15,998 bases of DNA from Bacillota bacterium (GTDB lineage Bacteria; Bacillota; Bacilli; Paenibacillales; Paenibacillaceae), in NCBI GenBank assembly GCA_023418755.1, contig JAEZZE010000001.1:1-15998 (forward strand). The letters run 5' to 3'. Numbering within the stretch: position 1 is the stretch's first letter; each line of letters starts with the position of its first letter. Below the pieces are notes generated by a model. That model worked only from the letters and a program-made list of their open reading frames with translations. It made no database searches and was not told where the DNA came from. Of this stretch, positions 1 through 7,608 are shown one piece after another. The translations under genes and the position numbers were made by a program.

Positions 1-806
1 GCCATGACCTCCTCCGGGTTCTCGCCCGGGACGATCCGGCGGTCGACCCGAATCGTGCAGCGCTCCGGCACGATATTGATCTGTTCTCCGCCCCGGATCG
101 TGCCGATCGACACGGTGGCGGCTCCGCACAGCGGGTCCCGGATGTCGGCCAGTCCCGGAGCCATCCGTTCCGAGATATGGAGGACGATCTCGGCCATAGC
201 GACGATCGCGTTCTCCCCTTCGTGCGGAACGGAGCTGTGCGCGGCCCTGCCGATCGTATGAACCGCGAAGCGGACGCAGCCTTTGTGCGCGACGACGATT
301 TTCATTTCGGTCGGCTCTCCGACGACCGCTCCCGCGACCGGCAGGTCCAGCTCCAAAAACTTCAGCAGCCCGCGAAAGGCGTGCTCTTCGTCCACGGAAG
401 CGCAGAGCACCAGATCGGAGCTTAATCGCTCCGGCTCGGCCGCGCATTCCTCCAGCGCGACGATCATCGCAGCGAGCGACCCCTTCGTGTCGCAGGCCCC
501 TCTCCCGTAAAGCCTCCCGTCCCGCAGAACCGGCTCCAGAGGCCGGGGCATGCTTCCGAGCGACACGGTATCCATATGCGCCTCGAACAGCAGCACCGAT
601 TCGGGATGCCCCGAGCGCAATTCGACGATCAGGTTGTCCCGGCCGTCCATCACCTGCTGGCGGGTTACCCGCAGTCCTGCCTGAAGGCAGTACGCCTCGA
701 TGAACCGGGAGATCTCCATCTCCCCCTGAGCTCCTTCCCCGTAGTGGGGATTGACGCTCTGGATGGCGATCAGCTTCTCCAGCAGTTCCACGGCACGCCG
801 GCTCAT
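1..806 (-). CDS. M20 family metallopeptidase/deacetylase (ArgE/DapE-like), C-terminus cut by window edge
   Basis: The 268 visible residues show the M20 two-zinc hydrolase pattern: FEAHMDT with metal-binding His77 and Asp79, GRGACDTKG with bridging Asp106, VDEEH with catalytic Glu140 and metal-binding Glu141, and VVGEPTE around Glu164. The start of the small dimerisation (lid) domain follows, with His190 in the RAAHSSVPHEGENA segment. Family members hydrolyse amide bonds of N-acyl amino acids or short peptides (acetylornithine, succinyl-diaminopimelate, carnosine-like peptides) in the cytoplasm. No signal peptide is seen. The ATG overlaps the stop of the upstream hydrolase gene as ATGA, and AAGGAG lies about 7 nt before it, which fixes the start and implies translational coupling. 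In this sugar-import operon it may remove an acetyl, acyl or peptide group from the imported compound; that role is inference. The final third of the lid domain and the last metal-binding His lie beyond base 1. Confidence 0.9.
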   Translation of the reverse strand, partial: MSRRAVELLEKLIAIQSVNPHYGEGAQGEMEISRFIEAYCLQAGLRVTRQQVMDGRDNLIVELRSGHPESVLLFEAHMDTVSLGSMPRPLEPVLRDGRLYGRGACDTKGSLAAMIVALEECAAEPERLSSDLVLCASVDEEHAFRGLLKFLELDLPVAGAVVGEPTEMKIVVAHKGCVRFAVHTIGRAAHSSVPHEGENAIVAMAEIVLHISERMAPGLADIRDPLCGAATVSIGTIRGGEQINIVPERCTIRVDRRIVPGENPEEVM

Positions 807-3028
807 GCCTTCGCTCCTTGCCGTTCGCGAATCGCGGCGTTGGGCTTGGCGCGGGCGATCTTCGGCCCCCATTCCAGCAGCCATTCCCAAGGCAGGCTCT
901 CGCCTCCGACGATATAGGCGGCGTTTTCGTCCGGTTTATACCGTTCTCCCAACCGCTCGGCGAACGTCTTCTTGTATTCGTTGATCACCTGCGGGATGTA
1001 ATATTCTCCGATGGAGACGCCCGTCCAGCGATGCTCCTTCGTGTCGAAGTAATGCTCCTTGATCAGCCGGTAGTCTTCCTCGGCGTGATAGAGAGCGCGG
1101 TCGGCCAGCCTTTCGAGCCGTTCCGTGTCGTTCCGTCCCCGATCGCGTTCGTCGAGATAGCGATTGAAGCAGATGCCCGCGCGGATGACCGCTCTCATCC
1201 GCAGCGCCATGATCCGCGTCGCTTCCGCGGACTCGCGCTGAAGCTCCGACAGTCCTCCGGGCGTCGCCAGAATCGCTTCCAGATCGGCGAGCGCGCTCTC
1301 GGCGGCCGTCTCGCAATCTTCCAGATACCGCCGTCCATCGTCGCCGATATATTTGTTCGGCATGAACGGGAAAGACGGAAGCGTGTCGCAAATCTGCGTC
1401 TCGTGAATGCACGGCAGCGTTCGGATCAGCCGCTCGTAGCGCGCGCCGTTGACCTCGCCGAACAGATGCCGCGCCGCGTGCGCCAGAAACTCGTAGCGAG
1501 TTTGCGCCCACGCGTTCCACCCGTACTGCGCCGCCGCCATGAAAAACAGCTCGTGACCGTACCATTCGAAGCCGTACCCGTTGATCCCCTCGCATCCGGT
1601 GTTCACGGCGCCCTGGAATTGGGAGATGTCGTTCCACAGATGCTGGAAGGCGTAATTTTTCAAGCTCTCCGGGAACGTGTCCGGAATGAGGTACGGGATG
1701 CGGCCGAGACTGGCCGCGAAGCCGCTGCCCTCGCAGTTGCGGGACCAGATGCGCTCCGGCCCGAACACCTCGACCCATTTCAGGAACTCCCGGTCGTCGT
1801 CCTCCAGCCCCGGCGCCCAGAACAGCTTGACCCTCTCCGGCAGCTTGTCCCTCCACGCCTCCAGCACCGCCCGGTCCTTGACGATCGGAGGCTCGCGCAG
1901 CCAACGGACGGCGATCATCGTCTCCGGACGTAGAACCTCTTCGTATGCCCGCAGCAGATCGACCGACACCGAATGCTTGGCGTCGTTGGGCGGCAGGTGC
2001 CCGTACTTCTCCTTGCACGCCTCGCATTGGCAGAACCACTGCACTTCCTCGCTCTCTTCGAAGACGAGTCCGTTGAACCCCAACTGCTCGATCCGCTTCA
2101 CGCTGGCGATCAAATAGTCGCGGACGTCCTTTCTCGACGCGCACAAGGAGTCGTAATTGTTCACGTGCCCTTGGTCGAGCAGCTCCCGGCTCAATTGCCC
2201 CCTGCTCTCCGGATGCGCTACCGGATAGCCGCCGCTGTACGAGTTGAGACCGATGTAAGCGTACATGTCGATGCCTCTGTCGTTCGCGTAACGAATGATT
2301 TCTTCCAGAAACGGCTTACGGAGGTTCGGATGGGTAAACGACACCTCGATCCAGTCCCCGATCTCCTTGGACCAGGTTTGCACCTTCAGATCGCGCAATA
2401 CGGTTTCCGGATACTCCGGAAATTCGAACGGCCAGAAGCCGTACATCACGAGATTAAGCGCATTGATCTTATGCCGGAAGCACCAATCGATGAACGTCTT
2501 CCAGCGCGCCCCTTCCCACAGCTGCGTGCCGAAGCCGGCGCGCGCGAACCCCGCGTACCAGGTCAGCGTCGGCGAGACGATCCGCTTCCTCGCGTCCGGC
2601 CCGTCGACGATATCCGCCGCCGGCAGCGCGCCGTTCGGCGATTCCCGCAACAGCGAGAGCCAAGTAACCAGACCGTACAGCGCGCCGATCCCTCCGCCGC
2701 CGTAAATGACCGCTCCGCCGTCTCCGATCGTCAATCGGTAAGATTGCTCCGGATGGGCCCGTTCGTTCAGCAGTTCCCGGGCGTCCCGAGGGACGGATTC
2801 GCCGGACGCGATCACGAGATCGGCCTCCGTTCGGCCGGACGCGGCAAGAATCCGTCCAAAGCCCGCCTCCCGCAGCTCGCTCCGGGCTACGCCGCTCTCC
2901 GCAGCCGACAGCCCTTCCATATATACCGTGATCGAATCCCTCCGGAAAACGACTTCCCCTTCCGCCCGAACCGCCCTCTGCGGCACGGGAAGCAGCGAGT
3001 AAGCGTACCGTCCCAGAGCGTCGCTCAT
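803..3028 (-). CDS. GH20-like glycoside hydrolase, probably cytoplasmic
   Basis: Residue numbers count from an in-frame ATG at 3034. Residues 1-145 form an alpha/beta domain like GH20 domain 2 (the zincin-like fold before hexosaminidase barrels), with the typical GGGGIGALYGLVTWLSLL ending. From about residue 150 a TIM-barrel-like domain follows, with acidic residues at the end of a predicted strand in GLVFEESEE (325-330). CQCEAC (335-340) comes next, a CxCxxC pattern seen in poorly characterised GH20/alpha-glucuronidase-related hydrolases. The last 190 residues look mostly helical. Hexosaminidase or glucuronidase-like cleavage of an imported glycoside is likely, but the exact CAZy family is not assignable by eye. 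There is no signal peptide, fitting a cytoplasmic enzyme that works after uptake. Of two in-frame ATGs (3034 and 3028), the second sits 8 nt after AAGGGGG while the first has only 2 nt, so I prefer 3028. The stop overlaps the M20 gene start by ATGA. Confidence 0.85.
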   Translation of the reverse strand: MSDALGRYAYSLLPVPQRAVRAEGEVVFRRDSITVYMEGLSAAESGVARSELREAGFGRILAASGRTEADLVIASGESVPRDARELLNERAHPEQSYRLTIGDGGAVIYGGGGIGALYGLVTWLSLLRESPNGALPAADIVDGPDARKRIVSPTLTWYAGFARAGFGTQLWEGARWKTFIDWCFRHKINALNLVMYGFWPFEFPEYPETVLRDLKVQTWSKEIGDWIEVSFTHPNLRKPFLEEIIRYANDRGIDMYAYIGLNSYSGGYPVAHPESRGQLSRELLDQGHVNNYDSLCASRKDVRDYLIASVKRIEQLGFNGLVFEESEEVQWFCQCEACKEKYGHLPPNDAKHSVSVDLLRAYEEVLRPETMIAVRWLREPPIVKDRAVLEAWRDKLPERVKLFWAPGLEDDDREFLKWVEVFGPERIWSRNCEGSGFAASLGRIPYLIPDTFPESLKNYAFQHLWNDISQFQGAVNTGCEGINGYGFEWYGHELFFMAAAQYGWNAWAQTRYEFLAHAARHLFGEVNGARYERLIRTLPCIHETQICDTLPSFPFMPNKYIGDDGRRYLEDCETAAESALADLEAILATPGGLSELQRESAEATRIMALRMRAVIRAGICFNRYLDERDRGRNDTERLERLADRALYHAEEDYRLIKEHYFDTKEHRWTGVSIGEYYIPQVINEYKKTFAERLGERYKPDENAAYIVGGESLPWEWLLEWGPKIARAKPNAAIRERQGAKA

Positions 3029-3067
3029 AGCCATAGCCCCCTTATTCCGTAATTCGCGTTAAAAGAC

Positions 3068-3100
3068 GGGCATACGGAGGAACGAGCCGTCCGTATGCCC
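3068..3100 (-). terminator. Hairpin after the binding-protein gene; possible partial terminator
   Basis: An 11-bp perfect inverted repeat (GGGCATACGGA at 3068-3078, its complement at 3090-3100) encloses an 11-nt loop. On the minus strand it is followed by GTCTTTTAAC, a poor U-tract. It sits between the binding-protein stop (3133) and the hydrolase start (3028). It probably acts as a processing/stabilising hairpin or leaky terminator that lowers hydrolase and M20 expression relative to the transporter. Confidence 0.6.
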
Positions 3101-3132
3101 TGACACCGGCGGCGCCATCGTCCCGCGGAACG

Positions 3133-4110
3133 TTACTCCGCCAAATATTGGCCGATATTGTCTCCGGTAACCGGCACGTAATCGACCAGTTCCTTTTTCT
3201 CGAACTTCTCGCCCTTGATCAGTCCGACGGCTACCTCTACGGCGCGCTTGCCTTCCGCGGTAACGTTGTCCAGAACGGTCGCCGCCAGGCGTCCTTCCTT
3301 GACCGCCTTCATGGCGTCCGCGATGCCGTCGATGCCGACGACGATAATGTCCGTGCGGCCCGCGGCTTCCACGGCCTGAAGGGCGCCCATCGCCATTTCG
3401 TCGTTCTGCGCCGCGATCGCGGCGATTTCCGGGAAGCGCTGCAGCCAGTCTTCGGTGATGCTCATCGCTTCGTCGCGATTCCAGTTCGCGGTCTGCTCGG
3501 TGATTTTCTTGACGTCGGGATACTTGTCGAACAACGCCTCCTGCAGGCCCGCTCCGCGGGTAATTTCCGCCGAATGCCCGATCTGGCCCTGGAGCAGCGC
3601 CACGTTGCCTTTACCGCCGAGCTTGTCCGCCAGAATCTCGCCCATCATGACCCCGGATTGCTTCGGATCCGTTCCGACGAATACGTCGTAATTCTCGTTC
3701 TCCGTATACGTGATAACCTCTACCAGCGGAATGCCCGCCTCTTTCACCTTGTCTACGGCCGGACTCGATCCGACGAGATCGACCGCGTTCAGAATGACGG
3801 CGTCGACTTTCTGCGCGACCAGCGTATCGACCTGGTTCAATTGCTCTTCGATCTTGTCCTGGCTGTCCATCACGACGAGCTCGACGTTCAGCTCGCCGGC
3901 TTTCTCCTGCATCGATTCCACGAGCGATTTGATGAATTCGTGCGACAGTCCTTGCGCGGCCACGCCGATTTTATAGCTTTTGCCGCCGCCGGACGCCGCC
4001 TCGCCTCCGCTTGCCGGACTCGCGGCATTGTTCTTGCCGCCGCAGCCCGTCAGAACGACGGCCGCCGCTACCCCCGCGATCAACCACTTCCACGCCGACT
4101 TTCTCTTCAT
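3133..4110 (-). CDS. CUT2 sugar ABC transporter substrate-binding lipoprotein (Peripla_BP_4, RbsB-like)
   Basis: The 325-residue product starts with a lipoprotein signal peptide: positive MKRK, a hydrophobic stretch, then lipobox LTGC with Cys23 as the lipidation site. A Gly/Ser/Ala-rich linker follows, then a ribose-binding-protein-like periplasmic-binding fold (KSYKIGVAAQGLSHEF onward). Typical landmarks are VDAVILNAVD, the FVGTDPKQSG hinge segment, AAIAAQNDEMAMGA and VVGIDG. The protein would sit on the outer face of the membrane and deliver a monosaccharide-sized ligand to the permease upstream. The wording resembles ribose, inositol and rhizopine-type binders, but the ligand is not determinable. 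A longer in-frame ATG at 4128 is rejected because it falls on the GGAGGAG ribosome binding site that lies 8 nt before the ATG at 4110. Hairpins occur both before (4148-4181) and after (3068-3100) this gene, as expected if binding protein is made in excess. Confidence 0.93.
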   Translation of the reverse strand: MKRKSAWKWLIAGVAAAVVLTGCGGKNNAASPASGGEAASGGGKSYKIGVAAQGLSHEFIKSLVESMQEKAGELNVELVVMDSQDKIEEQLNQVDTLVAQKVDAVILNAVDLVGSSPAVDKVKEAGIPLVEVITYTENENYDVFVGTDPKQSGVMMGEILADKLGGKGNVALLQGQIGHSAEITRGAGLQEALFDKYPDVKKITEQTANWNRDEAMSITEDWLQRFPEIAAIAAQNDEMAMGALQAVEAAGRTDIIVVGIDGIADAMKAVKEGRLAATVLDNVTAEGKRAVEVAVGLIKGEKFEKKELVDYVPVTGDNIGQYLAE

Positions 4111-4147
4111 ACCCTTTGCTCCTCCCATGTCGCTTTATGATCTATAC

Positions 4148-4181
4148 AATCAGATTCGCCCTTAGGGGCGCCTCTCTGATT
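4148..4181 (-). other. Intercistronic hairpin before the binding-protein gene
   Basis: Paired arms AATCAGA (4148-4154) and TCTGATT (4175-4181) enclose a second stem, CGCCC (4157-4161) with GGGCG (4166-4170), so the structure is a stem with an internal loop. It lies in the 77-nt gap between the permease stop (4188) and the binding-protein start (4110). On the minus strand no U-run follows, so it is not an intrinsic terminator. It could protect mRNA ends or mark a processing site. Confidence 0.5.
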
Positions 4182-4187
4182 CCCCGG

Positions 4188-5186
4188 TCAGCTTCGCTTG
4201 GCGCGCTGGTCCAGAATGACCGCTCCGGCAATGATCAGGCCTTTGATGATCTGCTGCCAATACGACGAGACGTCCAGCAGATTCAACCCGTTGTTGATGA
4301 CGCCGATGATCAGCACGCCGACGATCGTGCCCAGCAGCGAGCCCCGCCCGCCGAACAGGCTGGTGCCGCCGATAACGACCGCGGCGATCGCATCGAGCTC
4401 GTACCCCATGCCGCTGTTGGGCTGTCCGGAGCTGATGCGGGAAGAAAGCAGAATGCCTGCCAATCCGGCTAGAATGCCATTGATGACGTACACCCAGATT
4501 TTGACTCTGTCGACGCGTATGCCGGAGATTTTGGATGCGTTCTCATTTCCGCCGATCGCGTAGACGTAGCGGCCGAACTTGGTCTTGTACAGCACGATTC
4601 CCATGACAGCGGTTACCGCGATGAAAATAAGGACAGGCACCGGGATCGGGCCGACATACCCCTGTCCCAGAAATTTGAACGGATCGGAGCTGACCACGAT
4701 CGGCCTGCCGTTCGTGTAGATCAAGGCGATGCCGCGGGCAATCGTCATCATCGCCAGCGTAGCCACGAACGGAGCGACGTTCAGCTTGGCGCTCATCGTT
4801 CCGCTGACTCCGCCGAGCAGGCCGCTCGCCGCCACTCCGGCCAGCAGCGCCCAGCCTATCGCGCCCGGATCGTGCGAGACGATGCTCGTCGCGATGACCG
4901 CCGCGACCGCCATTAGCGAGCCGATGGAAAGATCGATGCCCGCCGTCAAAATAATAAAGGTCATCCCTACGGCAAGAATGCCGTTGATCGAAACTTGGCG
5001 AAGCACGTTCATCAAATTGGTGACGGTCAGGAACGTATCCGAGACGAGGCTCAAAACGACGACCGCGCCGAGCAGGATCGCGATCAGACCGTATTTGCGC
5101 ATCATCTCCGTAGAATTTCCGTCCTTGACGAATTTCTGCCGTAATGCCGGCATGCCGCTAAGCAATGCGTCCACCCCCGAGTGCAC
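4188..5186 (-). CDS. CUT2 sugar ABC transporter permease (RbsC-like)
   Basis: The protein (332 residues from this start) is a hydrophobic integral membrane subunit of the BPD_transp_2 family. Characteristic segments include RQVSINGILAVGMTFIILTAGIDLSIGS in the first third and the cytoplasmic loop GGNENASKISGIRVDRVKIWVYVINGILAGLAGILLSSR. AAVVIGGTSLFGGRGSLLGTIVGVLIIGVINNGLNLL follows near the end. About eight to ten membrane segments are expected. It forms the channel with the adjacent double ATPase and takes ligand from the downstream lipoprotein. The start is uncertain. ATG at 5186 overlaps the ATPase gene by 29 nt and has no convincing ribosome binding site. A TTG at 5165 lies 5 nt after GGGGGTGG and overlaps the ATPase stop by only 8 nt. 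An ATG at 5153 lacks a good site. I list the longest form; the TTG start is a serious alternative. Confidence 0.9.
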   Translation of the reverse strand: MHSGVDALLSGMPALRQKFVKDGNSTEMMRKYGLIAILLGAVVVLSLVSDTFLTVTNLMNVLRQVSINGILAVGMTFIILTAGIDLSIGSLMAVAAVIATSIVSHDPGAIGWALLAGVAASGLLGGVSGTMSAKLNVAPFVATLAMMTIARGIALIYTNGRPIVVSSDPFKFLGQGYVGPIPVPVLIFIAVTAVMGIVLYKTKFGRYVYAIGGNENASKISGIRVDRVKIWVYVINGILAGLAGILLSSRISSGQPNSGMGYELDAIAAVVIGGTSLFGGRGSLLGTIVGVLIIGVINNGLNLLDVSSYWQQIIKGLIIAGAVILDQRAKRS

Positions 5187-6660
5187 ATTCCAAGATTTGT
5201 TCCTGCGTGATTTCGCCCCGAAGGAATTCCCCGCGGATTTCCCCTTCGCCCATGACCAAAATTCTGTCGCTCATGCCCAGCACCTCCGGCAGCTCGGACG
5301 ACACCATCACGATAGCCAGCCCCTCCCGGGCGAGCTTGGACATCATGCGGTAGATTTCCGCCTTCGCTCCGACGTCGATGCCTCGCGTCGGCTCGTCCAA
5401 AATCAACAGCTTGGGCGAAGTCAGCAGCCATTTGGCGATGACGACCTTCTGCTGATTGCCGCCGCTGAGCGTCAGCACTTCCTGCTCCATCCGGTTCATC
5501 TTGATGCGGATTCCGGCCAGCATGTCGTCGCACGCGGACGCTTCGGCCGACCGCGAGACGAACGGGCCCGCGCTGATCCGCGACAGGCTGGACAGCGTCA
5601 TGTTCTCGCGAATCGACCGGCTGAGCACGAGTCCGAGCTCCTTCCGGTCCTCGGTGACGAAGGCGATGCCGTGGCGGATCGCATCGCTCGGATGCTTAAC
5701 CCGGATTTTCTCTCCGGACATCAGAACCTCGCCGCCGTCCGCCCGATCGATTCCAAACAACGCCCGCATGACCTCGCTCCGTCCCGCTCCCATCAGACCC
5801 GCGATGCCGAGAATCTCTCCCTGCCTTACGGAGAAGGAAATGTCCTTGAAATAGGGCAGCCGCGTTAGGCCGCGCACCTCGAGAACCGTTTCCCCGACGG
5901 GAGCGTCCTCCTTAGGATAGATCGCGTCCAGCGGTCGCCCGACCATCATCGAGATCAAACCGTCGACGTCCGTCTCGCGCGTATTCCGGTCGCCGATCAG
6001 CTTCCCGTCGCGAAGCACCGTTATCCGATCGGTAATCGAGAAGATCTCTTCCATTCTGTGAGAGATGTAGACGACCGGAACGCCCTGCTTTTTCAGCCGG
6101 TCTATCGTCTGGAACAGCGTCTTGACCTCGTTCTCGGACAAAGCCGACGTCGGTTCGTCCATAATGATCAGCTTCGCGTTGTAAGAAATCGCTTTAATGA
6201 TCTCCAGCATCTGCTTCTGAGCTACGCTGAGCGATCCGACCTTCGTATTCGGCCCGGCGCGAAACTGAAACTCCTCCAGCAGCCGACTCGTCTGCTCCTC
6301 GAGCTGCTTCCGGCGGATGAACGGCGTTCCCGGATATCGCGGCTCGCGTCCGAGAAATATATTTTCCGCCACGGTCATTTCAGGAATCGGGTTGAGCTCC
6401 TGGTGAATCATCGCGATGCCGAGTTTCAGCGCCGCTTGCGGATCGGCGATCTGCAACTTGCTTCCTTCGAATTCGATTTCGCCCGCGTCTGGCTTGACCA
6501 GCCCGGTCAGAATCTTCATTAGCGTCGACTTGCCTGCCCCGTTCTCGCCCATCAGCGCGTGAACCTCGCCCTTGCGGACATCCAGCGATACGCCGTCCAG
6601 CGCTTTGACCCCGAAATACGACTTCGTGATGCCGCTCATCTTTAACACGGTATCGCTCAT
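5158..6660 (-). CDS. CUT2 sugar ABC transporter ATP-binding protein, double ATPase (RbsA/MglA-like)
   Basis: At 500 residues this has the usual length of ribose/galactose-type ATPases with two fused nucleotide-binding domains. The first has Walker A GENGAGKST (38-46), signature LSVAQ (144-148) and Walker B LIIMDEPTSAL (164-174). The second has a degenerate Walker A, GLMGAGRSE (288-296), in which the usual Lys is Arg. It keeps a full signature LSGGNQQK (398-405) and Walker B LLILDEPTRGID (418-429). The asymmetry is normal for this family, where only one site hydrolyses ATP efficiently. The protein powers import through the following permease, whose gene overlaps its 3' end. The ATG is preceded by GGGGGAGG at good spacing, and only 22 nt separate it from the GntR gene stop, so the two are probably co-transcribed. 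Confidence 0.96.
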   Translation of the reverse strand: MSDTVLKMSGITKSYFGVKALDGVSLDVRKGEVHALMGENGAGKSTLMKILTGLVKPDAGEIEFEGSKLQIADPQAALKLGIAMIHQELNPIPEMTVAENIFLGREPRYPGTPFIRRKQLEEQTSRLLEEFQFRAGPNTKVGSLSVAQKQMLEIIKAISYNAKLIIMDEPTSALSENEVKTLFQTIDRLKKQGVPVVYISHRMEEIFSITDRITVLRDGKLIGDRNTRETDVDGLISMMVGRPLDAIYPKEDAPVGETVLEVRGLTRLPYFKDISFSVRQGEILGIAGLMGAGRSEVMRALFGIDRADGGEVLMSGEKIRVKHPSDAIRHGIAFVTEDRKELGLVLSRSIRENMTLSSLSRISAGPFVSRSAEASACDDMLAGIRIKMNRMEQEVLTLSGGNQQKVVIAKWLLTSPKLLILDEPTRGIDVGAKAEIYRMMSKLAREGLAIVMVSSELPEVLGMSDRILVMGEGEIRGEFLRGEITQEQILECALGGGRIA

Positions 6661-6682
6661 GATCCGCCCTCCCCCGGAACGA

Positions 6683-7384
6683 TCAGAACCAAAGATGGGT
6701 CCCGAAGCTCGCCGTCTCGTCTTCCTTCAAGTCCATGCACTCCCGGTAAGAACGGTAAATATGCTTGCGCATCGTCAGCTCCGCCTTGTCCGGGTCGCGT
6801 CCTTTAAGCGCCTCGATCAGCTCGGCGTGCTGCTCCACTTCTTTCACCTTCGTGGATTCGTTTCCAAGAATGCGGTTGACCAGGGCAATCTGAAAGGATA
6901 TCGACTCGTAGGCATGCCACAGCCGGGAGTGCTCGGAAAGCTTCATGATCGACTGGTGAATGTACAGCGATTCCTCCAACAGGGAGCCGACTCCGTCATC
7001 TTCGGCCTTGACCTTCATCTCTTCGTAGAAACGTTCCAGCTCGCCGATCGCTTCGTCGGAGGCGATCTGCGTAGCCAGCCGGATGGCCAGCCCCTCGATC
7101 GAAGCCCGCAGGGAATAAATTTCGAATATATCGCGGGCGCCCAGCTCGTTCACGACCGGACCGCGGTTCGGAACGAGAGTGACGATTCCTTCCCCCGCCA
7201 AATGCCTGACCGCTTCCCTCACCGGCGTCTGGCTGATGCCGAGCTCGCGGGCGAACTTCGTCTCGACGATCCGGTCTCCCGGATTCAGTCGGCCGGCAAG
7301 AATTTCTTGCTTGAAAAATTCGACCAGATCGTGTCCCATGTTCTGCTTGTCGGCGAAATATTGCCTTGAGATCGTCTCTTTCAC
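6683..7384 (-). CDS. GntR family transcriptional regulator, FadR/FCD subfamily
   Basis: The 233-residue product has a GntR winged helix at about residues 15-80. Its recognition segment is RIVETKFARELGISQTPVREAVRHLAGEGIV, followed by the wing NRGPVV. A C-terminal all-helical FCD domain follows. The FCD metal/ligand residues fit Glu139, His143 (YIHQSI), His186 (EQHAEL) and His208 (RKHIY). Such proteins are usually repressors released by a small carboxylate or sugar-derived ligand. It is the first gene of the CUT2 operon and its promoter is covered by a 33-bp palindrome, so autoregulation and control of the whole operon are likely. The start is taken as GTG at 7384 because AAGGAGG lies 8 nt before it. 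An in-frame ATG at 7435 has no spaced ribosome binding site, and a still longer reading frame to 7885 runs through the terminator and into the antisense of the permease gene. Length with the GTG start matches the family. Confidence 0.93.
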   Translation of the reverse strand: MKETISRQYFADKQNMGHDLVEFFKQEILAGRLNPGDRIVETKFARELGISQTPVREAVRHLAGEGIVTLVPNRGPVVNELGARDIFEIYSLRASIEGLAIRLATQIASDEAIGELERFYEEMKVKAEDDGVGSLLEESLYIHQSIMKLSEHSRLWHAYESISFQIALVNRILGNESTKVKEVEQHAELIEALKGRDPDKAELTMRKHIYRSYRECMDLKEDETASFGTHLWF

Positions 7385-7440
7385 CTTCTCGTCCTCCTTG
7401 TTCCGAATAAAGGAATCCAACCATCTTCTGTCCATCCTGC

Positions 7441-7473
7441 ATTCTATATTATATATAATATATGATATAGAAT
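7441..7473. promoter_or_regulatory. 33-bp near-perfect palindrome, probable GntR operator
   Basis: ATTCTATAT (7441-7449) and ATATAGAAT (7465-7473) are perfect inverted arms. The interior also pairs around centre 7457 except for one position (T7450/G7464). It is extremely AT-rich in a GC-rich neighbourhood. It covers the predicted -10 box of the gntR promoter, as expected for an autorepressor site. Confidence 0.7.
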
Positions 7474-7484
7474 CCTGTTGGCAA
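7455..7484 (-). promoter_or_regulatory. Predicted sigma-A promoter of the gntR/CUT2 operon
   Basis: On the minus strand, -35 TTGCCA (7484-7479) and -10 TATTAT (7460-7455) are separated by 18 nt. The start point would be near 7448, giving a leader of about 64 nt before the GTG at 7384. The -10 box lies inside the palindrome at 7441-7473. Other AT-rich hexamers in the palindrome could serve as the -10 instead. Confidence 0.5.
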
Positions 7485-7533
7485 TAAAAAAAACGCTTTC
7501 GCGTCAAACGCGCGCGCTTCCGCCTCGTTTCAA

Positions 7534-7575
7534 GCAAAAAGCGGTCGAACAGGGCTTCCCCCTGACCGACCGCTT
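7534..7575 (-). terminator. Intrinsic terminator of the CUT1 importer operon
   Basis: AAGCGGTCG (7539-7547) pairs with CGACCGCTT (7567-7575), and inside it CAGGG (7550-7554) pairs with CCCTG (7560-7564) on the same centre, so the stem has 14 pairs with a 2-nt internal loop. On the minus strand the stem ends in a run of five T, then GC. It lies 34 nt past the stop of the last permease gene. It separates the CUT1 operon from the gntR promoter. Confidence 0.85.
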
Positions 7576-7608
7576 CGTATTTTGGCTGAATTCCGGAACT
7601 AGCCGCCC

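Noticed and set aside
936..2144. 402-codon minus-strand frame inside the hydrolase gene
   Set aside because: Out of frame with the hydrolase and Arg/Gly-rich, typical of a shadow frame; the overlapping frame encodes the supported protein.
7488..7501. cre-like sequence (CGAAAGCGTTTTTT on the minus strand) just upstream of the gntR promoter
   Set aside because: It misses three consensus positions, including both ends, and the T-run alone explains much of the match.
7486..7520. Second small hairpin with an eight-T tract after the main terminator
   Set aside because: The stem is only 4-5 bp; the stronger hairpin at 7534-7575 already explains termination.
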